Shown piece by piece: positions 7,779 to 15,824 of a stretch of 64,000 nucleotides of DNA. Position 1 is the stretch's first letter. Every line of letters begins with the position of its first letter. The DNA is from Spirochaetaceae bacterium (lineage in GTDB: Bacteria; Spirochaetota; Leptospiria; Leptospirales; Leptonemataceae): NCBI GenBank assembly GCA_002730875.1, contig PCBI01000012.1:124001-188000 (forward strand). Direction: 5' to 3'. The translations under genes were made by a program, and so were the position numbers. The notes beneath the pieces were generated by a model, which worked only from the letters and a program-made list of their open reading frames with translations, searched no databases and was not told the DNA's origin.

Positions 7779-9275
7779 ATGTTCTCGAAAGGTGATCCTG
7801 CTCTGAGATTTCTGAAAACCTCGGGATTTCTGTCTGCCCTGGTGCTTGCTTCATCCCTGAGGGCAGGACCCCTGGATGGAACAACAAAGCTTTCATTCCA
7901 ACGCCTTACCGTGGAAATCCCGGGCCGCTGGAACACGAAAGCAGAAGGGAAGACACTTACGGCCACGAGTCCGGATATCCCCAATACGTTGATCATGATT
8001 TCCGAGCCTTCGGATCTTCGCACCTGGACGGCTCGCGGCTATCTGGAAAACGGAATTCTTGGAATGGAAAAACAACAGGGCCAGAAACTGGTGAAAGCGT
8101 TTCCGGACACCGTGGTTGAAGGATTGACGAAGAATGGAACCGGTTTCGCCTTTCAGAGTCGAGTCACGCGCGATAGCAGGGGCCAGGGCAGGTTCACAGC
8201 GTACTACGCTTTCGCCACCGGGGCCCGATTCCAGGCATTTATCATAATGACGGATCGATCCGAAACCATGCAGACCCTGCTCAAGGCATTCAGTCCGGCC
8301 TTTGAACAGGTGCAGACCAGCGCTCCTGTAAAGAATGTGCGAAGCTGGACGGGAGTGGATGTATCCTTCTTTAATTACACGGTGCAACTTCCGGCTCAGT
8401 GGAAATATGGTGAATCGCCCTATGCGAATCTGGCTGTTTACCACCCCGGGCGGTTGCCCGGCAGCGCCTATGTGTTTGGAAGTAGCAATCATTTCGTAGT
8501 GGAAACCGAATTACAGCCAGGTAATCCGGTTAGCCCTGTGGCGGCTTTGTCCTCATTTCTTTCGAAGCGTTCCACTACGGTGTACAAGAACTGGCACAGC
8601 CCGGAGGATGCATTGCGAATCGAAAGAATCGATGAGCTCCAGCTGCCGGACGGCAGGCAGATTGTAGGACTGGCCCTTCGCCAGGACAATGATGATCGAT
8701 TCTATCTGGGCGCATGGCTGATCAATGGCCCCGGTTACAGTCTGATTGTGTCCGGCGGATTCAAGCTATTCCGATATGATTTGATCAAGCGAGGTAGCAC
8801 GGCAGCCACCGAGCACCGAGCCTGGTACGCTTTTTATGAAAGTCTGGCTGGATTGGCCGCATCGGTTAAGTGGGATAATCGATCCATTCAAAGGAACGCT
8901 TCGGCGGAGAATTATCTGAAGAGCCAGAAGCGTTTTCGCTATCGCAGGGAAAGCTTCATATCCGGGGAGAGCATTTCCGTGGCCAGCAGCAATGTTGTTG
9001 AATGGGATTTCTATTCAGATAACCGAGTGAACTTCAAGATGGACAAGTTTACCTCGTTTAACTCCTATGATTTTAATCCCAACCAGAACTACAACGACTG
9101 GTCCTCCGGTTACCTTACCCAGGAAAAACAGGGCAAAGACAGCCTTTTCCAGGTCTGGAATGCGAAAGGCAGGGACTATATAGTGGTTATGCGTCCGGCC
9201 GGAGTGGCTACGTTTCACCCGCTCACAACTGCTCCCTTTACTATCGATGGCTTCGAGAATGGCTGCTGCCGTTAG
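7779..9275 (+). CDS. Secreted protein of unknown function with two similar N-terminal domains
   Basis: 498 residues. A signal peptide is visible (K-T-S-G-F-L-S-A-L-V-L-A-S-S, cleavage near S-L-R-A-G), so the product is probably periplasmic or surface exposed. Two related segments follow: F-Q-R-L-T-V-E-I-P-G-R-W at about 47-58 and F-N-Y-T-V-Q-L-P-A-Q-W at about 200-210. Each begins a domain of about 150 residues of the kind seen in PsbP/DUF1795-like proteins, which is a resemblance and not a firm assignment. The C-terminal 130 residues are asparagine- and aromatic-rich (N-P-N-Q-N-Y-N-D-W) and may form a beta domain. No catalytic motif was found. The following exchanger gene starts about 100 bp later on the same strand. 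Confidence 0.75.
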   Translation: MFSKGDPALRFLKTSGFLSALVLASSLRAGPLDGTTKLSFQRLTVEIPGRWNTKAEGKTLTATSPDIPNTLIMISEPSDLRTWTARGYLENGILGMEKQQGQKLVKAFPDTVVEGLTKNGTGFAFQSRVTRDSRGQGRFTAYYAFATGARFQAFIIMTDRSETMQTLLKAFSPAFEQVQTSAPVKNVRSWTGVDVSFFNYTVQLPAQWKYGESPYANLAVYHPGRLPGSAYVFGSSNHFVVETELQPGNPVSPVAALSSFLSKRSTTVYKNWHSPEDALRIERIDELQLPDGRQIVGLALRQDNDDRFYLGAWLINGPGYSLIVSGGFKLFRYDLIKRGSTAATEHRAWYAFYESLAGLAASVKWDNRSIQRNASAENYLKSQKRFRYRRESFISGESISVASSNVVEWDFYSDNRVNFKMDKFTSFNSYDFNPNQNYNDWSSGYLTQEKQGKDSLFQVWNAKGRDYIVVMRPAGVATFHPLTTAPFTIDGFENGCCR

Positions 9276-9371
9276 GAAGTCTTACTGAAGCGATAAATGA
9301 ATTGACAGCCGGGCCGGCGCCGCCACTTCCGGGCGAAATGGAGCAGGCGAGCCTGTTCGTGGAGAAAACCA

Positions 9372-10343
9372 TTGCTGCTATTTGTTTCTGCCATCATCGT
9401 AGGCCTTCTTTTGCTTTTGTGGAGCGCGGACCGTTTCGTGGAGGGAGCCGCTTCCGTGGCCAAGCACCTTGGCATGTCGCCTTTGATCATTGGAATGATC
9501 ATTGTGGGCTTCGGAACATCGGCTCCGGAAATGGTGGTTTCGGCCCTGGCCTCCGTGCAGGGTAATCCAGGACTGGCTCTGGGTAACGCCTATGGCTCCA
9601 ACATCACAAACATCGCTTTGATTCTGGGGATCACGGCTTTGATCAGTCCCATTGCCGTCCATTCAAGCATTCTGCGAAAGGAATTGCCCATCCTCACTGC
9701 CGTCACAGCTTTTGCCGTTGCCTTGCTCCTGGATAACAACCTTTCCAGACTGGATGCCGCCCTGCTCCTCGTTGTCTTTGCCATTCTTCTGTTCTGGACC
9801 TTTAAGCAGAGCAAAACAGAAAAGACCGATTCGCTTGCCACCGATGTGGAAGCCGAATTAAGCGAACGCTCCATGCCTCCCGGAAGAGCCACCCTCTGGT
9901 TAGTTGTGGGCCTGCTCTTTCTTATCGCCAGTTCGCGCCTTCTGGTCTGGGGAGCCGTGGGCATCGCCACAGACCTGGGGGTGAGCGATCTGATCATAGG
10001 ACTTACCGTAGTGGCTGTAGGCACCTCGCTACCCGAACTGGCATCCTCCGTAATCGCCGCGCGAAAAGGGGAGCACGACCTGGCGCTGGGCAATGTCCTG
10101 GGTTCCAATCTTTTCAACACCCTGGTAGTTGTAGGTATTGCCGGTAGTATTCATCCTATCTCGATTGAGAGCGCTGTTCTGCAAAGGGATCTGCCGGTGA
10201 TGGGTTTGCTCACAATCTCCCTTTTTGCTATCGGCTTCGGCTTTCGCGGGCCCGGTCGAGTGAATCGTGTTGAGGGATCCATCTTGCTGCTGGCATACAT
10301 CGGCTATACAGCGTATCTCATCCTTTCCGTAATCGGAGGGTGA
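9372..10343 (+). CDS. yrbG: Calcium/sodium (cation/proton) exchanger, CaCA superfamily, YrbG type
   Basis: This is an inner-membrane antiporter of about ten membrane helices made of two inverted repeats. The two alpha-repeat signatures are clear: G-F-G-T-S-A-P-E-M-V-V-S with G-N-A-Y-G-S-N-I-T-N-I in the first half, and A-V-G-T-S-L-P-E-L-A-S-S with G-N-V-L-G-S-N-L-F-N-T in the second. The glutamates and asparagines of these motifs bind the cation. A central hydrophilic loop (about 135-160) separates the halves. The start is a TTG at 9372, preceded by GGAG about 8 bases upstream; no ATG is placed suitably. The next gene, 90 bp downstream in the same frame direction, is a P2A-type Ca2+ ATPase, so both probably deal with Ca2+ efflux. 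Confidence 0.92.
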   Translation: MLLFVSAIIVGLLLLLWSADRFVEGAASVAKHLGMSPLIIGMIIVGFGTSAPEMVVSALASVQGNPGLALGNAYGSNITNIALILGITALISPIAVHSSILRKELPILTAVTAFAVALLLDNNLSRLDAALLLVVFAILLFWTFKQSKTEKTDSLATDVEAELSERSMPPGRATLWLVVGLLFLIASSRLLVWGAVGIATDLGVSDLIIGLTVVAVGTSLPELASSVIAARKGEHDLALGNVLGSNLFNTLVVVGIAGSIHPISIESAVLQRDLPVMGLLTISLFAIGFGFRGPGRVNRVEGSILLLAYIGYTAYLILSVIGG

Positions 10344-10433
10344 TTTCGCGTATGCTTCGGCTATGCACTCGCAATCTTCGTCTGCCGACTAAGTGCTTTA
10401 CAGGGACTTCGCCTATCCCAATGTGCAAGTGTT

Positions 10434-13145
10434 TTGAAGTCACGGGCAAAAACGTCGGACAAAGGTAAAAAAATCGGCAACGCGGTCTCCGATCCTGGAG
10501 ACCGCGACACAATCTGGCACATTCAGCATTCTACAGATTGCCTGGAGAGTCTTGGCAGCGCAATCGGCGGTTTAAGCGTAAGCGAAGCGTCCCGGAGATT
10601 GTCCCAATACGGCCCCAACCAGCTGTCAGAGAAAAAGAGCCGTCCTCTATGGTTGAAGTTCTTTGATCAGTTCAAAAGCGTCCTGACTCTGGTGCTACTG
10701 GCTGCGGGCGGCATGGCCTGGGCCATAGGCGATCTGAAAGATGCCATAGTTATTCTTATCGTAGTTTTCTTCAATGCCTGTCTGGGTTTCTATCAAGAGC
10801 ATCGGGCGGAGCGAACGCTCGCGGCTTTACGAGATATGCTGGTGCCGACGTCCAGGGCGTTACGCGATGGGGAAGTGCAAGAGATAAAAGCGGCGGACCT
10901 GGTGCCGGGGGATATTGTGCTTCTGCAATCCGGCGAACAGGTGCCGGCGGATGGGCGTATTCTAGATTCCGTTAATCTGGAGGCGCAGGAAGCGGCGCTT
11001 ACCGGGGAATCCTTGTCTGTCCCGAAGCAAGGCGAAGCGCTGAACCAGGGCGAACTGCCCCCCGGCGAAAGATCCAACATGCTATTCATGAATACCATGG
11101 TAACCCGGGGCCATGGCCAGATGCTTGTAGTGGCCACGGGGATGCGAACGGAGATGGGCCGGATTGCGGACATGATATCCGGCGCCGAAGAAGGCGAGAC
11201 TCCGCTCCAGCGACAACTGGACGCTCTGGGTAAACGTCTGGCTGCCATCGCCGTAGCGGTGATTGGAGTTATCTTTGGTCTGAATCTATGGCGAGGAGAG
11301 CCCTGGGCGGAGGCCGCGATGACGGCGGTGGCTCTGGCTGTGGCCGCTGTGCCGGAGGGGTTGCCCGCCGTCGTAACCGTTACCCTGGCCATCGGCATGT
11401 GGAGAATGGCCAAAAAGAAGGCGGTACTCAAGAAGCTGGCTTCCGTTGAAACCCTGGGCTCCACCACCGTGATTTGTACAGACAAAACGGGAACTCTAAC
11501 CATGAATGAGATGACCGCCCGGGCGGGCTGGTACGGCGGAACCAGGTTTCAGGTGGATGGCGATGGCTACAGTAGCGAAGGTTCCGTTTCGCAGCCAGGA
11601 ATGGAAGAATTGTTTCGCCCGTTGGCTCTCTGCAACGAGGCCAGAATCCACGAAGGCAATCTGATCGGCGACCCCACCGAGGGCGCTTTGTTTGCTCTGG
11701 CCCAGAAGGGCGGACTGGATCCGGATGCGGAGCAGGAGCGATTGCCCAGGATTGCCGAAATTCCATTCGATTCCGAATACAAATTCATGGCCACCTTCCA
11801 CCAGACGGAAGAGGAAGTCATGATGTTGATCAAGGGAGCGCCGGATGTGCTTCTGGATCGTTCTTCGCACTGGCTGGCGGTGCAGGACGGCGAAGTGCCA
11901 CTGTATGCGGAAACGCGAAAGTCCATTGAAGAAGAAAACAATGCGCTGGCCGGTCGGGCCTTTAGAGTGCTGGCTGTTGCCAGACGAACCATTCCGGCCG
12001 CCGACTTTGATTCTGGCGATCTATGGAAATACGCCCGCGAATGGACATTTCTGGGGATGGTAGGCCTGATGGATCCACCCCGACAGGAGGCGAAAAGCGC
12101 CATTGAAAAATGTCGCAAGGCCGGCATCGACGTAAAAATGATTACCGGGGACCATAAGACTACGGCAGCCGCCATTGCCCGGGAGCTCGGTCTTAAAGGT
12201 GAAGTTCTTACTGGCTCCGACCTGGATGAAATGGAAGCGTCGCAACTGGCGATGCGTACGGAAGACACATCGGTGTTCGCACGGGTTTCTCCGGAACACA
12301 AGGTGAAGATCGTAGAAGCTTTGAAGAAAGCCGGTCATGTGACCGCGATGACTGGCGACGGCGTGAACGACGCTCCGGCGCTCAAGACCGCAGACATTGG
12401 CGTGGCCATGGGTACCGGCACCGCGGTGACTAAAGAAGCGGCCACGCTGGTGCTTACCGACGACAACTTTGTGACCATACAACATGCCGTGGAGGAAGGA
12501 CGATTAATCTACGATAATATCGTGAAATTCGTCCGATTCCAGCTCTCTACGAATATCGCGGCCATACTTACCGTTCTTGCATCCACATTGCTGGGATTGC
12601 CGATGCCTTTCACCGCCATTCAACTTCTATGGATTAACATCATCATGGATGGTCCGCCGGCCATGACCCTGGGCGTGGAACCGGCCCGGCCCGGGCTTAT
12701 GGATCGGCCGCCCCGGAAGCCCGGCAGTCACATACTGACTCTGGCAAGGTTCGCGCGCCTGCTGGGTTACGGCATTGTCATGACGGTGGGCACCCTGGCC
12801 GTTTTCCAATACGGCCTATCCCTGGGAAACCGCGAATATGGAGTAACTCTGGCCTTTACCGTCTTTGTGTTGTTTCAGTTCTTCAACGTTTTCAACGCAA
12901 GGGCAGAAGTGGAGTCAGCCTTTAACTCTACTTTTCTGCGAAACGGCAAGCTCTGGCTGGCCCTGCTTCTGGTTCTGGCGCTGCAAGTCCTGGTGGTGTA
13001 CTGGCAACCCGCCCGCGAGCTCTTTGGCACCGTCTCTCTGTCTGTTCGGGATTGGCTCATCTGCACCCTGGTGGCTTCCAGTGTCCTGGTTCTGGACGAA
13101 ATCTATAAGCTTGGCCGAAGGCTTTATGTCGCACGCTTTCGTTGA
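10434..13145 (+). CDS. P-type cation ATPase, P2A (Ca2+/PacL-like)
   Basis: 903 residues, normal for P2 ATPases. Seen in order are the cation-transporter N-terminal domain (G-L-S-V-S-E-A-S-R-R-L-S), the actuator T-G-E-S at about 190, membrane helix 4 with P-E-G-L-P (Ca2+ site), the phosphorylation loop D-K-T-G-T-L-T at about 350, nucleotide-binding K-G-A-P-D, the T-G-D-H-K and T-G-D-G-V-N-D-A-P-A hinge motifs, and helix 6 with N-I-I-M-D-G (where Ca2+ pumps have N-x-x-x-D). It is probably a Ca2+ or Mn2+ exporter. The frame is open from the stop of the exchanger gene, and the only start codon before the conserved W-H-I segment is a TTG at 10434, without a good ribosome-binding site. A strong hairpin lies at codons 16-25. 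Confidence 0.92.
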   Translation: MKSRAKTSDKGKKIGNAVSDPGDRDTIWHIQHSTDCLESLGSAIGGLSVSEASRRLSQYGPNQLSEKKSRPLWLKFFDQFKSVLTLVLLAAGGMAWAIGDLKDAIVILIVVFFNACLGFYQEHRAERTLAALRDMLVPTSRALRDGEVQEIKAADLVPGDIVLLQSGEQVPADGRILDSVNLEAQEAALTGESLSVPKQGEALNQGELPPGERSNMLFMNTMVTRGHGQMLVVATGMRTEMGRIADMISGAEEGETPLQRQLDALGKRLAAIAVAVIGVIFGLNLWRGEPWAEAAMTAVALAVAAVPEGLPAVVTVTLAIGMWRMAKKKAVLKKLASVETLGSTTVICTDKTGTLTMNEMTARAGWYGGTRFQVDGDGYSSEGSVSQPGMEELFRPLALCNEARIHEGNLIGDPTEGALFALAQKGGLDPDAEQERLPRIAEIPFDSEYKFMATFHQTEEEVMMLIKGAPDVLLDRSSHWLAVQDGEVPLYAETRKSIEEENNALAGRAFRVLAVARRTIPAADFDSGDLWKYAREWTFLGMVGLMDPPRQEAKSAIEKCRKAGIDVKMITGDHKTTAAAIARELGLKGEVLTGSDLDEMEASQLAMRTEDTSVFARVSPEHKVKIVEALKKAGHVTAMTGDGVNDAPALKTADIGVAMGTGTAVTKEAATLVLTDDNFVTIQHAVEEGRLIYDNIVKFVRFQLSTNIAAILTVLASTLLGLPMPFTAIQLLWINIIMDGPPAMTLGVEPARPGLMDRPPRKPGSHILTLARFARLLGYGIVMTVGTLAVFQYGLSLGNREYGVTLAFTVFVLFQFFNVFNARAEVESAFNSTFLRNGKLWLALLLVLALQVLVVYWQPARELFGTVSLSVRDWLICTLVASSVLVLDEIYKLGRRLYVARFR
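10481..10506 (+). promoter_or_regulatory. Perfect 10-bp hairpin within the first codons of the ATPase gene
   Basis: CGCGGTCTCC (10481-10490), loop GATCCT, GGAGACCGCG (10497-10506). The stem is GC-rich and perfectly paired. There is no T-run after it, so it does not look like a terminator. It could influence translation initiation from the weak TTG start, or it may be chance. Confidence 0.35.
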
Positions 13146-13319
13146 AGCGAGTCTGCTAGAGCCCGCTGGAGCCCGCTAGAATAAAGGAGCGATGCCAGGA
13201 CTCTGAGCGGCCGAACCGGCTGCGCGGCCTGCACACGGGACATGACGAAACTCGATAATGTAATCAGGGCTGGACTCTTTTGGCTTGTGTCGGCTGGGAA
13301 TCCGTTTTTAGTGCGTATT

Positions 13320-14018
13320 ATGGTACCTGTAGTAATGAACTGGAGTGGCGGTAAGGACTCCTGTATGGCTCTTTACAAGACTCTGCAATCCGGGGAGTGG
13401 AGCGTTCAGGCTCTCATGACTACCTTTCAGCTGGACGTTCAAACCGATGTGGACCGGGTTTCCCATCATGAGGTGCCCTCTTCGCTGATGAAAGCGCAGG
13501 CAGAATCACTGGGTCTGCGACTGGATGAGATATATCTGCCGGATCTTCCGGAACGCGAGGAATACGAAGGAATCATGCGAAAGGCATTGAATCTCTGGAG
13601 CGATTACGGGATTCGAAATGCCATTTTTGGGGATATCTTCCTGGAAGATCTTCGCAAGCACCGCGAAGACAATCTGTCCATGGCCGGGTGGGCCGCCCAC
13701 TTCCCGCTCTGGAAGCAGGACACCTGGTCTCTGGCTCGGGAATTCATCGGACTGGGCTTTAAAGCGATCGTAGTAAGCGTGGACGGTGAGAAACTGGGAC
13801 CGGATTACTGCGGTCGGTCTTATGATGAAAGCTTTCTATCCGATTTACCCGAAGGTGTGGATCCCTGTGGCGAACATGGAGAGTTTCATACTTTTGTCTA
13901 TGACGGTCCCATGTTTCAAAAGCCGGTGCTGTTTCGTCCCCTGGAAACGAAAACCCGGAACTATCAGTGGGAAGGGAAGAGCCAGGATTTCCACTACCTG
14001 GTCCTCGAAGCGAATTAG
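13320..14018 (+). CDS. ATP-pyrophosphatase of the diphthine-ammonia ligase (Dph6/ATP_bind_4) family
   Basis: The PP-loop M-N-W-S-G-G-K-D-S-C-M-A is at residues 6-17. It is followed by the family's H-H-E-V-P, G-I-R-N-A-I-F-G-D-I-F and the D-P-C-G-E-H-G-E-F-H-T motif near the C-terminus. Enzymes with this fold adenylate a carbonyl or acid and then amidate it. In eukaryotes and archaea the relative finishes diphthamide, but bacteria have no diphthamide, so the bacterial substrate is unknown. The frame is open upstream to 13242, but those 26 residues do not fit the family; the ATG at 13320 places the PP-loop at the usual distance from the start. It is a lone gene after the ATPase. Confidence 0.85.
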   Translation: MVPVVMNWSGGKDSCMALYKTLQSGEWSVQALMTTFQLDVQTDVDRVSHHEVPSSLMKAQAESLGLRLDEIYLPDLPEREEYEGIMRKALNLWSDYGIRNAIFGDIFLEDLRKHREDNLSMAGWAAHFPLWKQDTWSLAREFIGLGFKAIVVSVDGEKLGPDYCGRSYDESFLSDLPEGVDPCGEHGEFHTFVYDGPMFQKPVLFRPLETKTRNYQWEGKSQDFHYLVLEAN

Positions 14019-14345
14019 TCGGAAGTGCTTATGTCGCGCGATGGTGTCGTTGCGAACCCCAGGCTTATCAGTGATGGTCGGTCTCTGGTATCAGGGGCCC
14101 TGTATCATTAGTAAGAGTCGTCCATTCGCAGTTAGAGCCGTTCCTTCAGCAATATAAGCTGCTCTTCTCGCACCAAGGGTCATTTCATTCTCAGCAAAAA
14201 CCCCTCGCTTAGCAAGAAGAGTCGCTCCTTTAGCAGCAAGGGTCCTTCCATAAAAAAGCTCAGGATTGGCTTCGGACTTAGCAAACTATTGGTTCCCGTC
14301 CATAAATTCGTTGCCATCCATGTAGCCTGTGTGTGAAATACTGGC
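14019..14345. other. 327-bp gap with a degenerate 21-bp repeat
   Basis: No gene is supported. At 14187-14249 three imperfect 21-bp units can be aligned; the last two are CTTAGCAAGAAGAGTCGCTCC (14208-14228, last base omitted from key matches) and TTTAGCAGCAAGGGTCCTTC (from 14229). They share the pattern T-T-A-G-C-A-x-x-A-A-G-x-G-T-C. Their purpose is unknown. The promoter of the lipoprotein at 14346 is presumably in the last 100 bases. Confidence 0.4.
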
Positions 14346-14711
14346 ATGGCTCGAATCGTACCAGTCCTGCTACTAACTTTCATGATTTCTCAGTGCGCCT
14401 TCATGGTTAAGGAGAATCGCCGGCTCACGAATGCTCTGGATTCTGTAGTAAGCCCGGAGTCCACCATGGCGAAAGTGGTTCTGTCTCCGGTTTTTGTTCC
14501 TGTGGGCGCGGTGAGCCTGGCTGCCGATGCTATCGTCATCCATCCCGTAGCCGTAATTCCACAAGCCGCCGACGATACCCTGGATGCAATATGGAGGGAG
14601 CCGGAAGGCAGTATCATCTGGCAGACGTTTCTTTTTGTCCCCAAAGTAGTTTTTTCGCCTGTATTCTTCAGCTTCGATTGGCTCTTTCGATCGCTCTTTG
14701 ATATGGACTGA
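14346..14711 (+). CDS. Small lipoprotein, paralogue of the next gene
   Basis: 121 residues with a lipoprotein leader (L-L-L-T-F-M-I-S-Q-C). The body contains V-F-V-P-V-G..A-D-A-I-V-I-H-P-V-A-V-I-P-Q-A-A-D-D-T-L-D-A-I-W, which aligns closely with I-Y-I-P-V-G..L-D-A-F-I-V-H-P-I-R-M-L-P-R-A-A-E-D-T-S-D-A-L-W in the following gene. Both also share V-F-S-P-V-F-F-S-F-D-W-L versus G-F-S-P-I-F-F-S-L-V-W-L. The two are tandem duplicates; this copy ends right after the shared domain. It resembles the YceK/DUF1375 type of small lipoprotein in layout (VPVG..D..HP), which is a tentative comparison. Its function is unknown, but an envelope location is clear. Confidence 0.8.
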   Translation: MARIVPVLLLTFMISQCAFMVKENRRLTNALDSVVSPESTMAKVVLSPVFVPVGAVSLAADAIVIHPVAVIPQAADDTLDAIWREPEGSIIWQTFLFVPKVVFSPVFFSFDWLFRSLFDMD

Positions 14712-14863
14712 TTTTACAAAGGGGAGGGCAAACCGTTTACCGAAAGAGCCAAATGAACCAACCTTTTATAGCACAGAACGACCGCAAAAACACTATGAAG
14801 AATGATAGAGATACGATGAAAAATGATACTGAAAGATTCGGCGGCTTAATAGTCTCAAAACGC

Positions 14864-15787
14864 ATGAAGCGTTTCAGACAATCCGGGGGAGAACGCATTC
14901 AAAGCAGGTCCTCCGTCTGGCTCTCCGCCTGGTTTTTGTGCGTGACGTTTCTGTTTCTTTGCCTCGCACCGGGATGCGCCGTATTCGATAGAAGAAATAC
15001 AATCCTGGTAAATGCAGTGGAAGAGAACATGGTGCCGGAAAATCAGCCTTCCCGGGCTCTTATGGCTCCCATCTACATTCCCGTGGGATTAATGGCCGGC
15101 GTGCTGGACGCTTTCATCGTTCATCCAATCCGGATGCTTCCCAGAGCTGCCGAAGACACATCGGATGCCCTGTGGGAGTTCTCGGACGAAACCGGTTATG
15201 TCACCCATGCCGGCTCCGTCGTATACAGGGCTGGCTTTTCCCCGATCTTTTTTAGCCTGGTCTGGTTGGCTCGGAGCGCCTTTATCGGTTTCGACGACGA
15301 CCCGGTGGCCCCGGGAGAGCGGCCGGAAGGTAGCTACGAAGACCTCTTGGAAAGGCGGGACGTGCAGGGCTTGCGATATGACCTGGCTCGATGCGATGAT
15401 AAGACCATTGCTGTAGATTTACTGATCCGTACCTTTGACGAATTCGAAGACCAGTCTCTCGAGCCTGGCGAGAATCGTTTCTATGATAGTCCGGCCTTTC
15501 TGGCGGTCCGATGTCTGGAATCCCGGGATTCGGAATCCGTTTTCGCTTTTTTCCAGGCCAGACTACTCGCCCCTGAATCTGCCGAATTGACCTGGGTTCA
15601 TGATCAGTCCATCCAGTATTTCCAGCGGCATAACTCCCCACGAGCGGCCCGGGTGCTCATGAAAGCTCTGATTGTTCCCGGACGTTCCCGGGAGTTCAAA
15701 ATGGCCATTCTGCGCGGCGCCATCTTCATGAACAATAGTGATGCGCAACAGGTCATTCTGGACTCTTTGAGCGACAAATCCCGGTGA
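14864..15787 (+). CDS. Lipoprotein with YceK-like domain and C-terminal helical extension
   Basis: The open frame starts at 14753, but the first 37 residues are a repeated polar stretch (N-T-M-K-N-D-R-D-T-M-K-N-D). The ATG at 14864 (M-K-R-F-R-Q) gives a normal leader with lipobox C-L-A-P-G-C. After the domain shared with the preceding lipoprotein come about 170 residues with features of a HEAT-like helical repeat region (L-L-E-R-R-D-V-Q-G-L-R..A-V-D-L-L-I-R-T-F..A-R-V-L-M-K-A-L). That suggests a protein-binding arm. The gene follows its paralogue by about 40 bp to the open frame, and both precede an M23 peptidase-type gene on the same strand; the three may form an envelope operon. No enzyme motif is seen. 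Confidence 0.75.
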   Translation: MKRFRQSGGERIQSRSSVWLSAWFLCVTFLFLCLAPGCAVFDRRNTILVNAVEENMVPENQPSRALMAPIYIPVGLMAGVLDAFIVHPIRMLPRAAEDTSDALWEFSDETGYVTHAGSVVYRAGFSPIFFSLVWLARSAFIGFDDDPVAPGERPEGSYEDLLERRDVQGLRYDLARCDDKTIAVDLLIRTFDEFEDQSLEPGENRFYDSPAFLAVRCLESRDSESVFAFFQARLLAPESAELTWVHDQSIQYFQRHNSPRAARVLMKALIVPGRSREFKMAILRGAIFMNNSDAQQVILDSLSDKSR

Positions 15788-15824
15788 GCGAGCCGGTGCA
15801 TTTGAAGTGTATGGAAGTCGATAA

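Noticed and set aside
10793-11503. 236-codon minus-strand open frame
   Set aside because: Antisense to the P-type ATPase; serine/arginine/proline-rich shadow.
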